Assembly (NCBI RefSeq): GCF_013342145.1
Contig: NZ_JABUQZ010000001.1
Location: forward strand, 2,294,001-2,358,000
Origin: Haloterrigena gelatinilytica
GTDB taxonomy: Archaea; Halobacteriota; Halobacteria; Halobacteriales; Natrialbaceae
Direction: 5' to 3'
DNA: 64,000 nt
The stretch's first letter is position 1, and each line of letters begins with the position of its first letter. The notes beneath the pieces were generated by a model. It saw only the letters and a program-made list of their open reading frames with translations, was not told the origin of the DNA and did no database searches. This document shows, piece by piece, positions 49,601 through 58,760 of the stretch. The position numbers and the translations under genes were made by a program.

Positions 49601-49849
49601 ATGGATACGCAAGCCCTCAAACAGCAGGCACACGACCTCGACGTCACCGTCTGGGTCGGCAAGAGCGGTATCGACGCGGTCGTCGACGAACTCGACGACC
49701 AGCTCGACGACCGCGATCTCGTGAAGGTCAAACTCCTCCGCGCGGCGCGGGCCGGCGGTTCGACCGAGGAGAAGGCGGCCGATCTCGCCGACCGCGTCGA
49801 CGCCGAACTGATCGAGACGCGCGGACACACCGCCGTCTTCTATCGATGA
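49601..49849 (+). CDS. YhbY family RNA-binding protein
   Basis: An 82-residue single CRM/YhbY domain: ALKQQAHDLDVTVWVGKSGIDAVVDELDDQLDDRDLVKVKLLRAA, then LADRVDAELIETRGHTAVFYR. The GKSG loop (GxxG-like) is the RNA-binding signature. YhbY proteins are linked to ribosome assembly. It overlaps the next gene by 4 bases (ATGA), and with RNase P component 4 upstream it makes an RNA-processing mini-operon. Confidence 0.92.
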   Translation: MDTQALKQQAHDLDVTVWVGKSGIDAVVDELDDQLDDRDLVKVKLLRAARAGGSTEEKAADLADRVDAELIETRGHTAVFYR

Positions 49850-50778
49850 GCCCCGCGGCCGATCCCGCCCGCGTTCTCGCACAGGCGAACGGGTTGGGTC
49901 CGATCGGTCGCACGCTCGAGGAGGCGGGAATCGCCGACGGCGCGCTGGCCGCGAGCGCCGCGAGCGTGCTCCGGTTCGCGGTCGCCGTCGTCGCCATCTG
50001 GTTCGTCGGTCGGACGGTCGTCCTGCCGCTGATCCGACGGGCGCTCGACAGACGGGGCCTCGACGAACACGCCAAGAACCCGCTGTTGATGTTGTCGCGG
50101 TTCGGCGTGCTCTTTTTCGGCATCGCCGTCGCCTTCGGCTTCGCCGGCTTCGGGAACTTCCTCGTGTCGATGGCCGGCATCGCGGCGGCCGGGGCGCTGG
50201 CGATCGGTCTCGCCATGCAGAACGTGATCTCGAACTTCGTCGCGGGCGTGTTCATCTACACCGACAAGCCGTTCCGGATCGGCGACTGGATCGAGTGGGA
50301 CAACGGCGACTACGCCGGCGTCGTCGAGGACATCAGCCTCCGCGTGACCCGCGTCCGGACGTTCGACAACGAGTTGCTCACGGTGCCGAACTCGGCGCTC
50401 ACCGACGAGGTACTCAAGAATCCGGTCGACGCCGACAAACTCCGACTGAAGTTCGTCTTCGGGATCGGCTACGACGACGACATCGAGCGGGCGACCGAGA
50501 TCATCGTCGACGAGGCCGAGCGCCACCCCGACATCATGGACGACCCCGCGCCCTCCGTCCGACTGACGGAGCTCGGCGACTCCGACGTCGGCCTCCAGTC
50601 GCGGTTCTGGATCGCGAACCCGTCTCGAGCCGACTTCGTCCGAACGCGCGGCGAGTACGTCACCGCGGTCAAACGGCGCTTCGACGAGGAAGGGATCGAC
50701 ATCCCCTACCCGGTCCGCACGCTCGAGGGCGAATTCCAACTCGAGGAAGGGCGACACATCGGCCAGCCGGCCGAATAG
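49846..50778 (+). CDS. mscS: Mechanosensitive ion channel (MscS family)
   Basis: A 310-residue protein. Three N-terminal membrane helices include FAVAVVAIWFVGRTVVLPLI and FGVLFFGIAVAFGFAGF, followed by the pore helix GIAAAGALAIGLAMQNVISNFVAGVFIYTDKPFRIGDWIEW and the vestibule domain (VVEDISLRVTRVRTFDNELLTVPNSAL). It releases solutes on sudden dilution. It overlaps the YhbY stop by 4 bases. The length equals small MscS proteins. Confidence 0.95.
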   Translation: MSPAADPARVLAQANGLGPIGRTLEEAGIADGALAASAASVLRFAVAVVAIWFVGRTVVLPLIRRALDRRGLDEHAKNPLLMLSRFGVLFFGIAVAFGFAGFGNFLVSMAGIAAAGALAIGLAMQNVISNFVAGVFIYTDKPFRIGDWIEWDNGDYAGVVEDISLRVTRVRTFDNELLTVPNSALTDEVLKNPVDADKLRLKFVFGIGYDDDIERATEIIVDEAERHPDIMDDPAPSVRLTELGDSDVGLQSRFWIANPSRADFVRTRGEYVTAVKRRFDEEGIDIPYPVRTLEGEFQLEEGRHIGQPAE

Positions 50779-50815
50779 GCCGCGGTCGGCGGTCTGGAAC
50801 CGGCTCGAACGGACG

Positions 50816-51604
50816 CTACTCCGACGGGAGTTCCTGGACGACGGCGTCTTCGGGCGGCTCGAACGCGAACGTCTCGTCGTCGAGCCCCTCGTTGAACGAG
50901 ACCGTCTCGAACTCGTGGATCAGCTCGTGGCGCTCGCCGTTCGGTCCCTCGTAGACCAGCCGTTCCTTCAGCGGGTAGTCGTACTCGGCGTCGATCCAGA
51001 GCTGCTGTTCGACGATGGTGAGATCGTCGGGTGCCTCGACCGTCTCGACCGCGTAGACGTACTCTGTATCGCCGACGAGCACCGAGATGCCGCGCTCGAC
51101 GGCTTCCTCCTTCGCCTCGACGTCGAGCACGTGGGCCTCGCGGTCGGCGATCTCCTCGGTTCCCTCGTACTCGAGGTCGTACCACTGGCTGTACTCGGCG
51201 GCCTGCTCGGCGCGGTCGGCCCGCACCGCGTCGTTGTCGAAGGGCTCGTCCGGTTCGAACCGCTGTGCCATCCCCGACTGGGGATAGTACCACCACGTCG
51301 TCGACGCGTTCGAGACGTACTGGTCGCCCACTCGGCCGGGGGACGTCGACTCGAGTACCTCGTCCCGGTAGTCGACGTACGGCCGTTCGGCGACGCGAAG
51401 CGTCTCGGTACTCGTGCCGTTGCTGCCGTTGACCGTCACCGTGACTTCGCCGGAGACGTCCTCGAGGTCGTCGCTGTGGACGAACGCCGACTCGAAGAGA
51501 GACTCCGGCTCGGGCTCGTTCGTGGGCGGTGCGACGGCGACGCAGCCGCTCGTGAGAACGACCACGAGCACAGCGAGAACGACCGCGGCTCGACGGGGTT
51601 TCAT
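50816..51604 (-). CDS. Membrane lipoprotein, LolA-like fold
   Basis: A 262-residue protein. A Sec-type lipobox (VVLTSGC) near residue 20 anchors it. The mature part is strand-rich: VSGEVTVTVNGSNGTSTETLRVAERPYVDYRDEV, TTWWYYPQSGMAQRF, then LTIVEQQLWIDAEYDYPLKERL and VSFNEGLDDETFAFEPPEDA. The last pattern matches LolA/outer-membrane-sorting-like proteins of archaea. Without an outer membrane the role is unclear, perhaps lipid or lipoprotein carriage. A GTG start four codons earlier is possible. Confidence 0.8.
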   Translation of the reverse strand: MKPRRAAVVLAVLVVVLTSGCVAVAPPTNEPEPESLFESAFVHSDDLEDVSGEVTVTVNGSNGTSTETLRVAERPYVDYRDEVLESTSPGRVGDQYVSNASTTWWYYPQSGMAQRFEPDEPFDNDAVRADRAEQAAEYSQWYDLEYEGTEEIADREAHVLDVEAKEEAVERGISVLVGDTEYVYAVETVEAPDDLTIVEQQLWIDAEYDYPLKERLVYEGPNGERHELIHEFETVSFNEGLDDETFAFEPPEDAVVQELPSE

Positions 51605-51886
51605 GTCATCAGTCACTTCACAGCACAGTCCTAAGTTTTTCCATCCGCACGGGGACGAAAACTCCCTCCGATGTGCGAGCCGAAGGGGACCACCCGCGGG
51701 ACCCGCACCCGGCTGCGAGGTCGGCGGTCGGCCGCGGACCCGACTCGGCCCGCGACTGTCAGCACCCGATTACAGTGCACCCGACACTACCAACGTGTTT
51801 TGGCGATGCTACAAAGAGTTAGCCGTCCGAAAAACGGCCCGGGCCGAGCCGAGACGCCGACTGGACCCACACACACTCGAGAACCT

Positions 51887-52546
51887 ATGAGCAGTAACTG
51901 TCCGGACTCCGACGCCACCGACAGCACGATGACGCCGAACCAGCACTGGTCGAGCGTTTCGAAACACGTCGTCAACAGCTACGTGGAAGCGAACCACGCC
52001 GTCCTCGCCGCGATGGGTCTGACCACGTCGTCGGGCGCCGAGGGCCCGACGGCGGACGGCGAGCCAGAGACCGTCGAGACGCCGGTCGTCGAAGTCGCGT
52101 ACAGCGACGAGGCGTGGATCATGGAGCGTTCGACCGACAGCTACGACGAGCTCGGCGTCGGCGACTACGTCCGATTCACGAAGCCGATCGAGGAGACCGA
52201 CGTCTCCGCGTTCGCGCAGGTCTCGGGCGACACGAACCGCCTGCACCTCGCTGACGAGTTCGCCTCCCGGACGCAGTTCGGCGGCCGGATCGCCCACGGC
52301 ACGCTCGTCGCCGGAACGATCAGCGCCGCCCTGGCCCGGTTCCCCGGGCTGACGATCTACCTCTCGCAGGACCTCGAGTTCCAGGCGCCCGTCGAGGTCG
52401 GCGAGACCGTCACCGCCGCCTGCGAGATCGTCGAGGAACTGGGCGACACCCGCTACCGCCTGCACACGACCGTCGAGAACGCCGACGGAACGACGGTGAT
52501 CGACGGCGAGGCGGTCGTGGTCATCGACGAACAACCCGGCTCCTGA
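51887..52546 (+). CDS. MaoC-like (R)-enoyl-CoA hydratase with phasin-like N-terminus
   Basis: A 219-residue protein. The C-terminal 140 residues are a hotdog MaoC domain: VGDYVRFTKPIEETDVSAFAQVSGDTNRLH, FGGRIAHGTLVAGTISAALARFPG, LSQDLEFQAPVEVGETVTAACEIVEEL, with the hydratase Asp and His. The first 45 residues (TMTPNQHWSSVSKHVVNSYVEANHAVLAAMGL) look like a helical phasin/PhaE-type segment, so it may act at polyhydroxyalkanoate granules, feeding (R)-3-hydroxyacyl-CoA. No PHA synthase is visible in the window. The frame upstream of this ATG is spurious. Confidence 0.88.
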   Translation: MSSNCPDSDATDSTMTPNQHWSSVSKHVVNSYVEANHAVLAAMGLTTSSGAEGPTADGEPETVETPVVEVAYSDEAWIMERSTDSYDELGVGDYVRFTKPIEETDVSAFAQVSGDTNRLHLADEFASRTQFGGRIAHGTLVAGTISAALARFPGLTIYLSQDLEFQAPVEVGETVTAACEIVEELGDTRYRLHTTVENADGTTVIDGEAVVVIDEQPGS

Positions 52547-52868
52547 GCCGTTCTCGCGTTCGACTCGTTCGTCCCACGGAATCGCCGCGGAACGACGGCG
52601 CCGCGTGGCCCGACGCTGGCGCTCGTTCGAGACCCCGATGGCGACACCAGTCACCAGTAGTGACCCCTCTGATCAGCAGCGACGGGGACGACAGCTCTCG
52701 AACAGCCGGCCGAAGTCGATCCGCCGTCCTCCCAAACAGCTGATTTTCCAATCCTCCCTCGAGAGGTCGCCCTGGCCCTGGTTTCGGTCGTCTCTCGTCT
52801 TCGATGTCGAAACGAGCCAAAATAACTTGGAGCAATGGTGATGCCCCATCGGCTCGTTTTCGTACTTA
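52547..52868. other. Gene-free 322 bp
   Basis: Only antisense-type open frames of no recognisable product are present. The last 60 bases (AATAACTTGG to CGTACTTAATG) form the upstream region of the short zinc-ribbon gene. TACTTAA lies right before that ATG. Confidence 0.5.
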
Positions 52869-53066
52869 ATGAGCAGGTCAGAATCCGGGACGAGGATCGT
52901 TGCAGTGTGTCGCTCCTGTGAATCGGTGTTCGTCTCCGAACAACAGCCGGACGGCACGATCAGACCGATCGGTGTCTCGGAGGAGTGCACCTGCGGTGAC
53001 GGCGACTTCCGCCGGATCGCTCCGTCGGAAGACGCCGCGCCGACGGCGGCTCCGCCGTCGGACTGA
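52869..53066 (+). CDS. 65-residue zinc-ribbon protein, paralogue of the one at 3.9 kb
   Basis: The start MSRSESGTRIVAVCRSCESVF is followed by the strand GTIRPIGVSEECTCGDGDFRRIA and a disordered tail rich in Ala and Pro. The CxxC, about 26 residues, CxCG pattern and the surrounding residues match the protein encoded at 3883-4038. It is a single zinc ribbon. The function is unknown. Confidence 0.75.
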   Translation: MSRSESGTRIVAVCRSCESVFVSEQQPDGTIRPIGVSEECTCGDGDFRRIAPSEDAAPTAAPPSD

Positions 53067-53282
53067 AGCGAACGGCGGCGCCGTGACGGATTCGGGTATC
53101 GACGGCCGCGCTCGATCGTCGCTCGTCGATACCCGACAACAACTGATTTTCGCGTCCGAAACGACGACGAGCCGATAGCGCGTCGATCGTGGCGGTCGCG
53201 GCGCTCGAGCGGTTCCGCGCACCGACGACTACGAACGACTGTCGGTCCCGGCTGAGAGACCGAACCGTTCCAAACGGGCGGC

Positions 53283-56200
53283 TCAGTCGTCTGCCTGCCG
53301 ACCGCCGACCTCCCCGGGGTCGCCGTCCTGGCCCTCGAGTTGGCCGGGCGTCGGTGAGACGACGTTGGCCGCCTCCTCGGGGGGAACGTCGAGCGGCGTG
53401 ATCCGGACGCTCGTCACCTTGTACTGCGGGATGAACGACGTCGGGTCGAGCTCGTGCTGGGTGAGCTCGTTGATCGCTCCCTGCGGGAAGTGCATCGGGA
53501 TGAAGACGACGCCGGGATCGGAGGTGTCCTCGACGTTGGCCTTCACGACGATCTCGCCCTGCCGGGACTGGACGCGGACGTACTCCTGGTCGTCGATGCC
53601 CAACTCGTCGGCCATCTCTGGGTGGATCGTCACGAAGCTCTCGGGGACGTGGTTCATCAGCGTCCCGACCCGGCGGGTCATCGTGCCGGTGTGCCAGTGG
53701 TAGAGGACCCGCCCCGAGGAGAGCGTGATCGGATACTCCTCGTCGGGCATGTCCGGTGGCTTGGCGTAGTCGGCGGGGACGAAGCGGGCCTTCCCGTCCT
53801 CGAAGTTGAACTCGTCCTCGTAGAGGTAGGGGGTGCCGGGATCGTCCTCGTCGAAGCAGGGCCACTGGATTCCCTTGGTCTCCTCCTCGAGTCGCTCGTA
53901 AGTGACGCCGCCGTAGATGGGAACGAGGGAATTGATCTCGTCCATCACGTCGGCCGCCGAGTCGTACTCCCAGTCGTAGCCGAACCGCCGGGCGAGCTGG
54001 ATGAGGATCTCCTGATCCGGTTTCGCCTTCCCCGGCGAGTCGACGGCGGGCCGGACCCGCTGGATGCGCCGCTCGGTGTTCGTGAACGTCCCGTCCTTCT
54101 CGGCGGCGGAGGCGGCCGGGAGCACCACGTCGGCGTACTCGGCCGACTCGGTCAGGAAGATGTCCTGGACGGCGAGGAAGTCGAGCTTCGTCAGCGCCTG
54201 CTCGGCGTTGTCGAGGTCCGGCTCCGAGAGGACGGGGTTTTCGCCCATGATGAACATGCCCCGGAGGTCGCCGTCGTTGACGGCGTGGAACTGCTCGGGG
54301 AGGCGGAGCCCGACGTCGTTCGGCGGGCGCTCGCCCCACTCGTCCTCGAACTTCCGGAGGACCTCCTCGTCGCCGAGGTCCTGATACCCCGGGAGCGTGT
54401 GCGGGGCCGGCCCCATGTCGCCCCCGCCGCCCTGGACGTTGTTCTGCCCGCGGAACGCCGAGAGCCCGGCGCGGGGCTTGCCGAGGTTGCCCGTCACCAG
54501 CGCGAGGTCGGCGATGGCCAGGACGTTGCGCGTCCCGGTCGTGTGCTGGGTCAACCCCATCGCCCAGCCGAAGATGCAGGTGTCGGCGGTGGCGATCGTC
54601 TCGGCGGCCTTCTTCAGTTCCTCGGCGGGGACGGCCGTCAGCTCCTCGACCTGCTCGGGCGTGAACGGCTCGACCTTCTCCTTTAACTCGTCGAAGTGTT
54701 TTGTCCGCTCCTCGATGAACTCCTCGTCGTGGAGGTCGTTCTCGATGATGTACCGGATCATCCCGTTCATCCAGGCCACGTCCTCGCCGGGGGTGGTCCG
54801 GATGTACTGGTCGGCGTGCTCGGCCAGCCCCATCTCCCGGGGATCGATGACGATGAGATCCGCTCCGTCGCGGACGTTCTGTTTGATCCGCGTCGCGAGG
54901 ACGGGGTGGGACTCGGTCGTGTTCGAGCCGGTGATGAGGTAACAGTCCGTCTCGCCGATGTCCTCGTTGATCCGGTTGGTCATGGCGCCGTAGCCGACCG
55001 TCTGCTGGAGGGCCGCCACCGTCGAGGAGTGACAGAGCCGCGCGCAGTTGTCGACGTGGGGCGTCCCCAGGACCTGCCGGGCGAACTTCTGGTTCAGGAA
55101 GTTCTCCTCGTTGGTCGTCTTCGACGAGGAGATGACCGAGAGGCTCTCGCTGCCGTGTTCGTCGCGGATCTCCGAGAGCCCCCGGTAGACGCGCTCGAGG
55201 GCTTCCTTCCAGGACGCCTCGCGGAAGCCCTCGCGGCCGACCGGGCCGTCCGGTGCGTCCTCCTTTCGAACGAGGGGTTTCTCGAGGCGGTCGTCGGCGT
55301 CGACGTAGTCGTAGCCGAACTTCCCCTTCACGCAGGTCGAGAAGTCGTTCGCCGGCGCCGAGTCCGGGTCGGCGGGCCGGACGCCGAGCACCTCGCCGTC
55401 CTTGCCGTAGAGTTCGAAGCGGCAGCCGACGGCGCAGTAGTTGCAGGTGGTCTCGGCCTTCTCGATCCGCGAGAGGCGCGCGTCGCCGATGGTCGTCGCG
55501 ACGTTGAACAGCTGGCCGGCCGGCATTGCCTGACTGGCGATCTCCTCGGAGACGTGTTCGAACTCCTCGAGAGCGCGGTCGCCGACCTCCTTCAAGGTGT
55601 GGCTCATCTGCCGCTTCGAGTCCCCGGCGCGCGATCTCGCGATCGACATGAAGCGGGCGACGCCGGAGAGCTCCTCCTCGGGCTTCGCTCGGCCCTCGAC
55701 GTCGTAGGGGAGGTCGCGGTTCGGCGCCTCCGTCTGGTCGGCCGTTTCGGCCTTCGGGCTCTCTAAGACCTTCCCGATGGAGTTCTCCTGCGTGAAGCCG
55801 GGCAGCGGAATCGTCGCGGCGTCGGTCAGCCCCTGCTCGACCAGCGCGCCGGTCGGACAGACGGTCGCGCAGTGGCCACAGGAGACGCAGGTGGACTCGT
55901 CGAAGGTCTCCTCGCCGTTCTGGAAGGCGATGCGGGTGTCCTGACCGTTGCCCTCCATTCGGAGGACGCCCTCGACCTGCACGTCGTTGCAGGCCTCGAC
56001 GCAGCGGTTACAGAGGATGCACTTGTTGCGGTCGATCTGGATGGCCGGCGAGGTGTCGTCGAGCGGTTCGTACTGGTCCCGGTCCTCGAAGACGCCCCAC
56101 CGTGGCTCCTCGACGCCCTGCTCGATGGAGGTGTCCTGCAGTTCGCAGCGGCCGTTCTGGCCGCAGGTCGTACAGCGGAGGTTGTGGTCGGAGAGCTGCA

Positions 56201-56675
56201 GGTCGAGGTTGACCTCGCGGGCCTCGGCCGCGTCGTCCTCGTCGGTTCGGACCGTCATCCCCTCCTCGACGGGGTGCGAGCAGGACGTCACGAGTCCGTG
56301 TTCTTCCGTGTGGACGGTGCAGGTCCGACACTCGCCGCGCGGCCCGATCGCGTCGGCCTGTTCGGTGTCGCGGTCGTAGTAACAGAGCGCGGCCAGCTCG
56401 TCGGCCGGCTCGACGGACTCGATCGCGTCGATGATCGTCGAGCCCGGCGGGACCGAGACGGGCGTCCCGTCGACCGTGAGGTGGGTCATTCCGTCCTCGC
56501 CGTCTCCGGAGCGAACGTCCGGGTCGTTAGCGGTCCCGGTCTCGAACTGCTCCGTGAGCGGCGTACTCGGCCGCGGATCGGCGACGTTCGGCACCGAAGG
56601 GAGCTTCTCGACGGCGGTCGGTCGCCGTTCGGTTTCCGCGTCGTCGACGTGGCTCGCCGGGTCCTCGCTGCTCAT
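53283..56675 (-). CDS. fdhA: Formate dehydrogenase-like molybdopterin oxidoreductase, alpha subunit
   Basis: A 1130-residue protein. Residues about 63-180 are a NuoG-like ferredoxin part (ECRTCTV, HNLRCTTCGQNGRCELQ). Residues 219-275 have two 4Fe-4S motifs (CILCNRCVEAC and CVSCGHCATVCP). From about 410 comes the molybdopterin core with its own cluster site (CNYCAVGCRFELYGKDG). Its active site is ARLCHSSTVAAL with Cys at 548 followed by His, in the place where FdhF has selenocysteine. This fits oxidation of formate to CO2, or a related small-molecule reaction. There is no twin-arginine signal, so it is cytoplasmic. The C-terminal domain (EYPITLSSGRVLYHWHTGTMTRR) is complete. It overlaps the NuoF-like gene by 4 bases. 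Confidence 0.9.
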   Translation of the reverse strand: MSSEDPASHVDDAETERRPTAVEKLPSVPNVADPRPSTPLTEQFETGTANDPDVRSGDGEDGMTHLTVDGTPVSVPPGSTIIDAIESVEPADELAALCYYDRDTEQADAIGPRGECRTCTVHTEEHGLVTSCSHPVEEGMTVRTDEDDAAEAREVNLDLQLSDHNLRCTTCGQNGRCELQDTSIEQGVEEPRWGVFEDRDQYEPLDDTSPAIQIDRNKCILCNRCVEACNDVQVEGVLRMEGNGQDTRIAFQNGEETFDESTCVSCGHCATVCPTGALVEQGLTDAATIPLPGFTQENSIGKVLESPKAETADQTEAPNRDLPYDVEGRAKPEEELSGVARFMSIARSRAGDSKRQMSHTLKEVGDRALEEFEHVSEEIASQAMPAGQLFNVATTIGDARLSRIEKAETTCNYCAVGCRFELYGKDGEVLGVRPADPDSAPANDFSTCVKGKFGYDYVDADDRLEKPLVRKEDAPDGPVGREGFREASWKEALERVYRGLSEIRDEHGSESLSVISSSKTTNEENFLNQKFARQVLGTPHVDNCARLCHSSTVAALQQTVGYGAMTNRINEDIGETDCYLITGSNTTESHPVLATRIKQNVRDGADLIVIDPREMGLAEHADQYIRTTPGEDVAWMNGMIRYIIENDLHDEEFIEERTKHFDELKEKVEPFTPEQVEELTAVPAEELKKAAETIATADTCIFGWAMGLTQHTTGTRNVLAIADLALVTGNLGKPRAGLSAFRGQNNVQGGGGDMGPAPHTLPGYQDLGDEEVLRKFEDEWGERPPNDVGLRLPEQFHAVNDGDLRGMFIMGENPVLSEPDLDNAEQALTKLDFLAVQDIFLTESAEYADVVLPAASAAEKDGTFTNTERRIQRVRPAVDSPGKAKPDQEILIQLARRFGYDWEYDSAADVMDEINSLVPIYGGVTYERLEEETKGIQWPCFDEDDPGTPYLYEDEFNFEDGKARFVPADYAKPPDMPDEEYPITLSSGRVLYHWHTGTMTRRVGTLMNHVPESFVTIHPEMADELGIDDQEYVRVQSRQGEIVVKANVEDTSDPGVVFIPMHFPQGAINELTQHELDPTSFIPQYKVTSVRITPLDVPPEEAANVVSPTPGQLEGQDGDPGEVGGRQADD

Positions 56676-58300
56676 CGGTTCCCCCCCGTCTGGCGTCCGG
56701 CGGTCTGGGTCATCGCGCCCTCACACTCGCCGCTGGGACAGCGGCCCTCGGTGTGAGCGGCCACCTCGCGCTCGAACTCGCGCATCCCCGTGACGGCCGG
56801 TCGAATCGCCGTGCGGCCGAAGTGGCAGATGCTCGTTTCGCCCATCACGCGGGTCAATTCGCGTATCTTCGCGTCTTGGTAGTGACCGTCGTAGATATCT
56901 CGAAGCATGTTCGTGAGTTCCTGGGTTCCCTCGCGGCAGGTGACACAGCGCCCGCAGTTCGACTCCATCGCGAAGTTCGCTCGCCGCCCGGCCGTCGCGA
57001 GCACGCAGTTGTCCTCGTTTAATAGTTCGACCACGCCCTCAGTTCCGAGCCCGGCGCCGGCGAGGGCGGGCGCCGACGGTGACTGCGAGAGCGACCGCGT
57101 GAGCCCGCCGAACTGGCCGCCGACGCAGGCCATCTTGAACTGCCCCTCGAGGGAGACGGCCTCTCGAGCGTCGGCCAGGTTCCCACCGGTCGGGAGCTCC
57201 AGGGTCGCCGCCGCGTCGACGTCGCCCGTGACGGTGACCAGCCGAGTGCCGGGATCGGCGTCGTCCGCGTCGAACTCCTCGGGGTGGAGCATCGCGCGGC
57301 GGACCTGCGCCATCGTCCGCGGGGTGTGGACGACGGTCGGTCGCCCGTAGAGCCCGTGTTCGGCCGGCGACGGCGGCCGGAGGCGCGCCTCGAGGCGGTC
57401 GTTGCCCTCCATGGCCTCGAGGGCCATCGTCGGCTCGCCGGCGATGAACCGATCCGGCCCGACGACGACCTCTGGCCCACTCTCTCGATCGAGTTGTTCG
57501 GCGAACCGCTCCTCGGCGTTTCGGGCGGCCTCGTGGACGCGCTCGCGGGCTCGGTCGTCGTTCTCGTTGCAGTAGACGACGACGTCGTCGGCGCCGACCA
57601 GTTCGGCGACGGCGAGGGCCCCGTCGAGCACCTCGCCCGGCGCGGCCTCGAGCAGCGTCCGATCGGTCGCGTTGCGGTCGTCGCTCTCGTTGGCGTTGAC
57701 GACGACGACCGGGTCGTCGGCCTCGGAGTCGGACTCGTCAGACCCCTCCGCGGCCGCCTCGCGGGCTAGTTCCCACTCCTCGACGACGGGATCGTCGACG
57801 CTCCAGTCGCCGCGACCGCGGCCGAGCAACCCCACGTCGCGGACCCGCGAGAGCGCTTCGTCGGGGTCGTCGCCGGCCAGTTCGGCCGCCGACTCGTCGG
57901 GTACCGACGCGGGATCGACCCAGCCGCAGCGGCCGAGGACGCGGCGCCGACCCACCGCCAGCGGCCCGTCCTCGGGCGTCGGAAGCGACGCCGGCTCCGG
58001 CTCGTGGTCGACGACCGTCACGGGGTCGTCGGTCGGCAGTTCGCCGCGCTCGAGCGTCTCGACGAGCGATTCGAGTCGGCCGACGACCGGCGCGGAATAG
58101 AAGACCGTCTGACCGCCGTCGGTGAGGAGAACCAGCGGCTCTAGCTCCCGAACGCCGGTCGGTCCGGTCTCGAGGACGCGGGTTTCCTCGGCCGCCGAAC
58201 GAATCTCGTCCAGCGCGCGCTGTTTTCGTCGTTCGCTCTCCGACCCGCCGGCGACGCGAACGATGGCCGCTTCGTCCGTCGACTCGGTCCGTTCATCCAT
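56672..58300 (-). CDS. NuoF-like subunit with degenerate FMN/NADH loop (formate dehydrogenase beta)
   Basis: A 542-residue protein. The N-terminal 140 residues are a poorly conserved domain. The NuoF-like part follows: DVGLLGRGRGDWSVDDP (153-169), VVVVNANESDDRN, then RFIAGEPTMALEAMEGNDRLEARLRPPSP and HGLYGRPTVVHTPRT, and the 4Fe-4S site SNCGRCVTCREG with a later Cys in SICHFG. NuoF has GRGGAGFPTG and NADESEPGT in the first two blocks; here both are changed, so FMN/NADH binding is doubtful. The subunit may take electrons from the alpha subunit to another acceptor. It starts MDERTESTDEAAIV; the ORF is open 12 codons earlier. Confidence 0.85.
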   Translation of the reverse strand: MDERTESTDEAAIVRVAGGSESERRKQRALDEIRSAAEETRVLETGPTGVRELEPLVLLTDGGQTVFYSAPVVGRLESLVETLERGELPTDDPVTVVDHEPEPASLPTPEDGPLAVGRRRVLGRCGWVDPASVPDESAAELAGDDPDEALSRVRDVGLLGRGRGDWSVDDPVVEEWELAREAAAEGSDESDSEADDPVVVVNANESDDRNATDRTLLEAAPGEVLDGALAVAELVGADDVVVYCNENDDRARERVHEAARNAEERFAEQLDRESGPEVVVGPDRFIAGEPTMALEAMEGNDRLEARLRPPSPAEHGLYGRPTVVHTPRTMAQVRRAMLHPEEFDADDADPGTRLVTVTGDVDAAATLELPTGGNLADAREAVSLEGQFKMACVGGQFGGLTRSLSQSPSAPALAGAGLGTEGVVELLNEDNCVLATAGRRANFAMESNCGRCVTCREGTQELTNMLRDIYDGHYQDAKIRELTRVMGETSICHFGRTAIRPAVTGMREFEREVAAHTEGRCPSGECEGAMTQTAGRQTGGNR

Positions 58301-58425
58301 TGGCCCCGTCTCCGACGCCGGGATACGAAAAAGCACACCCTGAACGGGGACGAGCGGATCTCCGGCGTGTCAGTCGCGCGACTGGCTGGCACCGATCAGT
58401 CCGGGAATCCGTACGTGGTGTCGGA

Positions 58426-58587
58426 TCAGAACGGGGGTTCCAGCGTCGCTCGCTCCCTGCGGCGCGCTCCGAGCGCTACCGCGAGGGCGCCGAGTATCGC
58501 GACGAGCAACAGCGCCACTGCCCCGACGCGTCGCCCGCTTTCGCGTTCCGTTTCGGTCGCTTCCGACGGCGTTCGATCGCCGAACAT
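58426..58587 (-). CDS. 53-residue single-pass membrane protein in the formate cluster
   Basis: MFGDRTPSEATETERESGRRVGAV leads to one hydrophobic helix (ALLLVAILGALAVALGA), an RRRER motif and LEPPF. It lies about 125 bases upstream of the NuoF-like gene and 173 bases after the MFS transporter, all on one strand. It may tether the oxidoreductase or transporter. Too small for a family assignment. Confidence 0.6.
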   Translation of the reverse strand: MFGDRTPSEATETERESGRRVGAVALLLVAILGALAVALGARRRERATLEPPF

Positions 58588-58760
58588 ACCCTACCGTTTG
58601 CGGACGGCACGGATAGCGTTTCTCACTGTCACCGGAATCGACAGGTCCTGCAGTGGGAGCCGACAGGTTCCGCAGTAGTGCGGTCGCGCGTCGACGCGAG
58701 CGTTCGTACGGCCTCGGGGCGAAGGCGCTGGAGTAGTTGCGCCGACGCGACTCGAGGCGA

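Noticed and set aside
52605-52990. Small frames on both strands before the short zinc-ribbon gene
   Set aside because: They lack acidic composition and overlap each other; no homology recognised.
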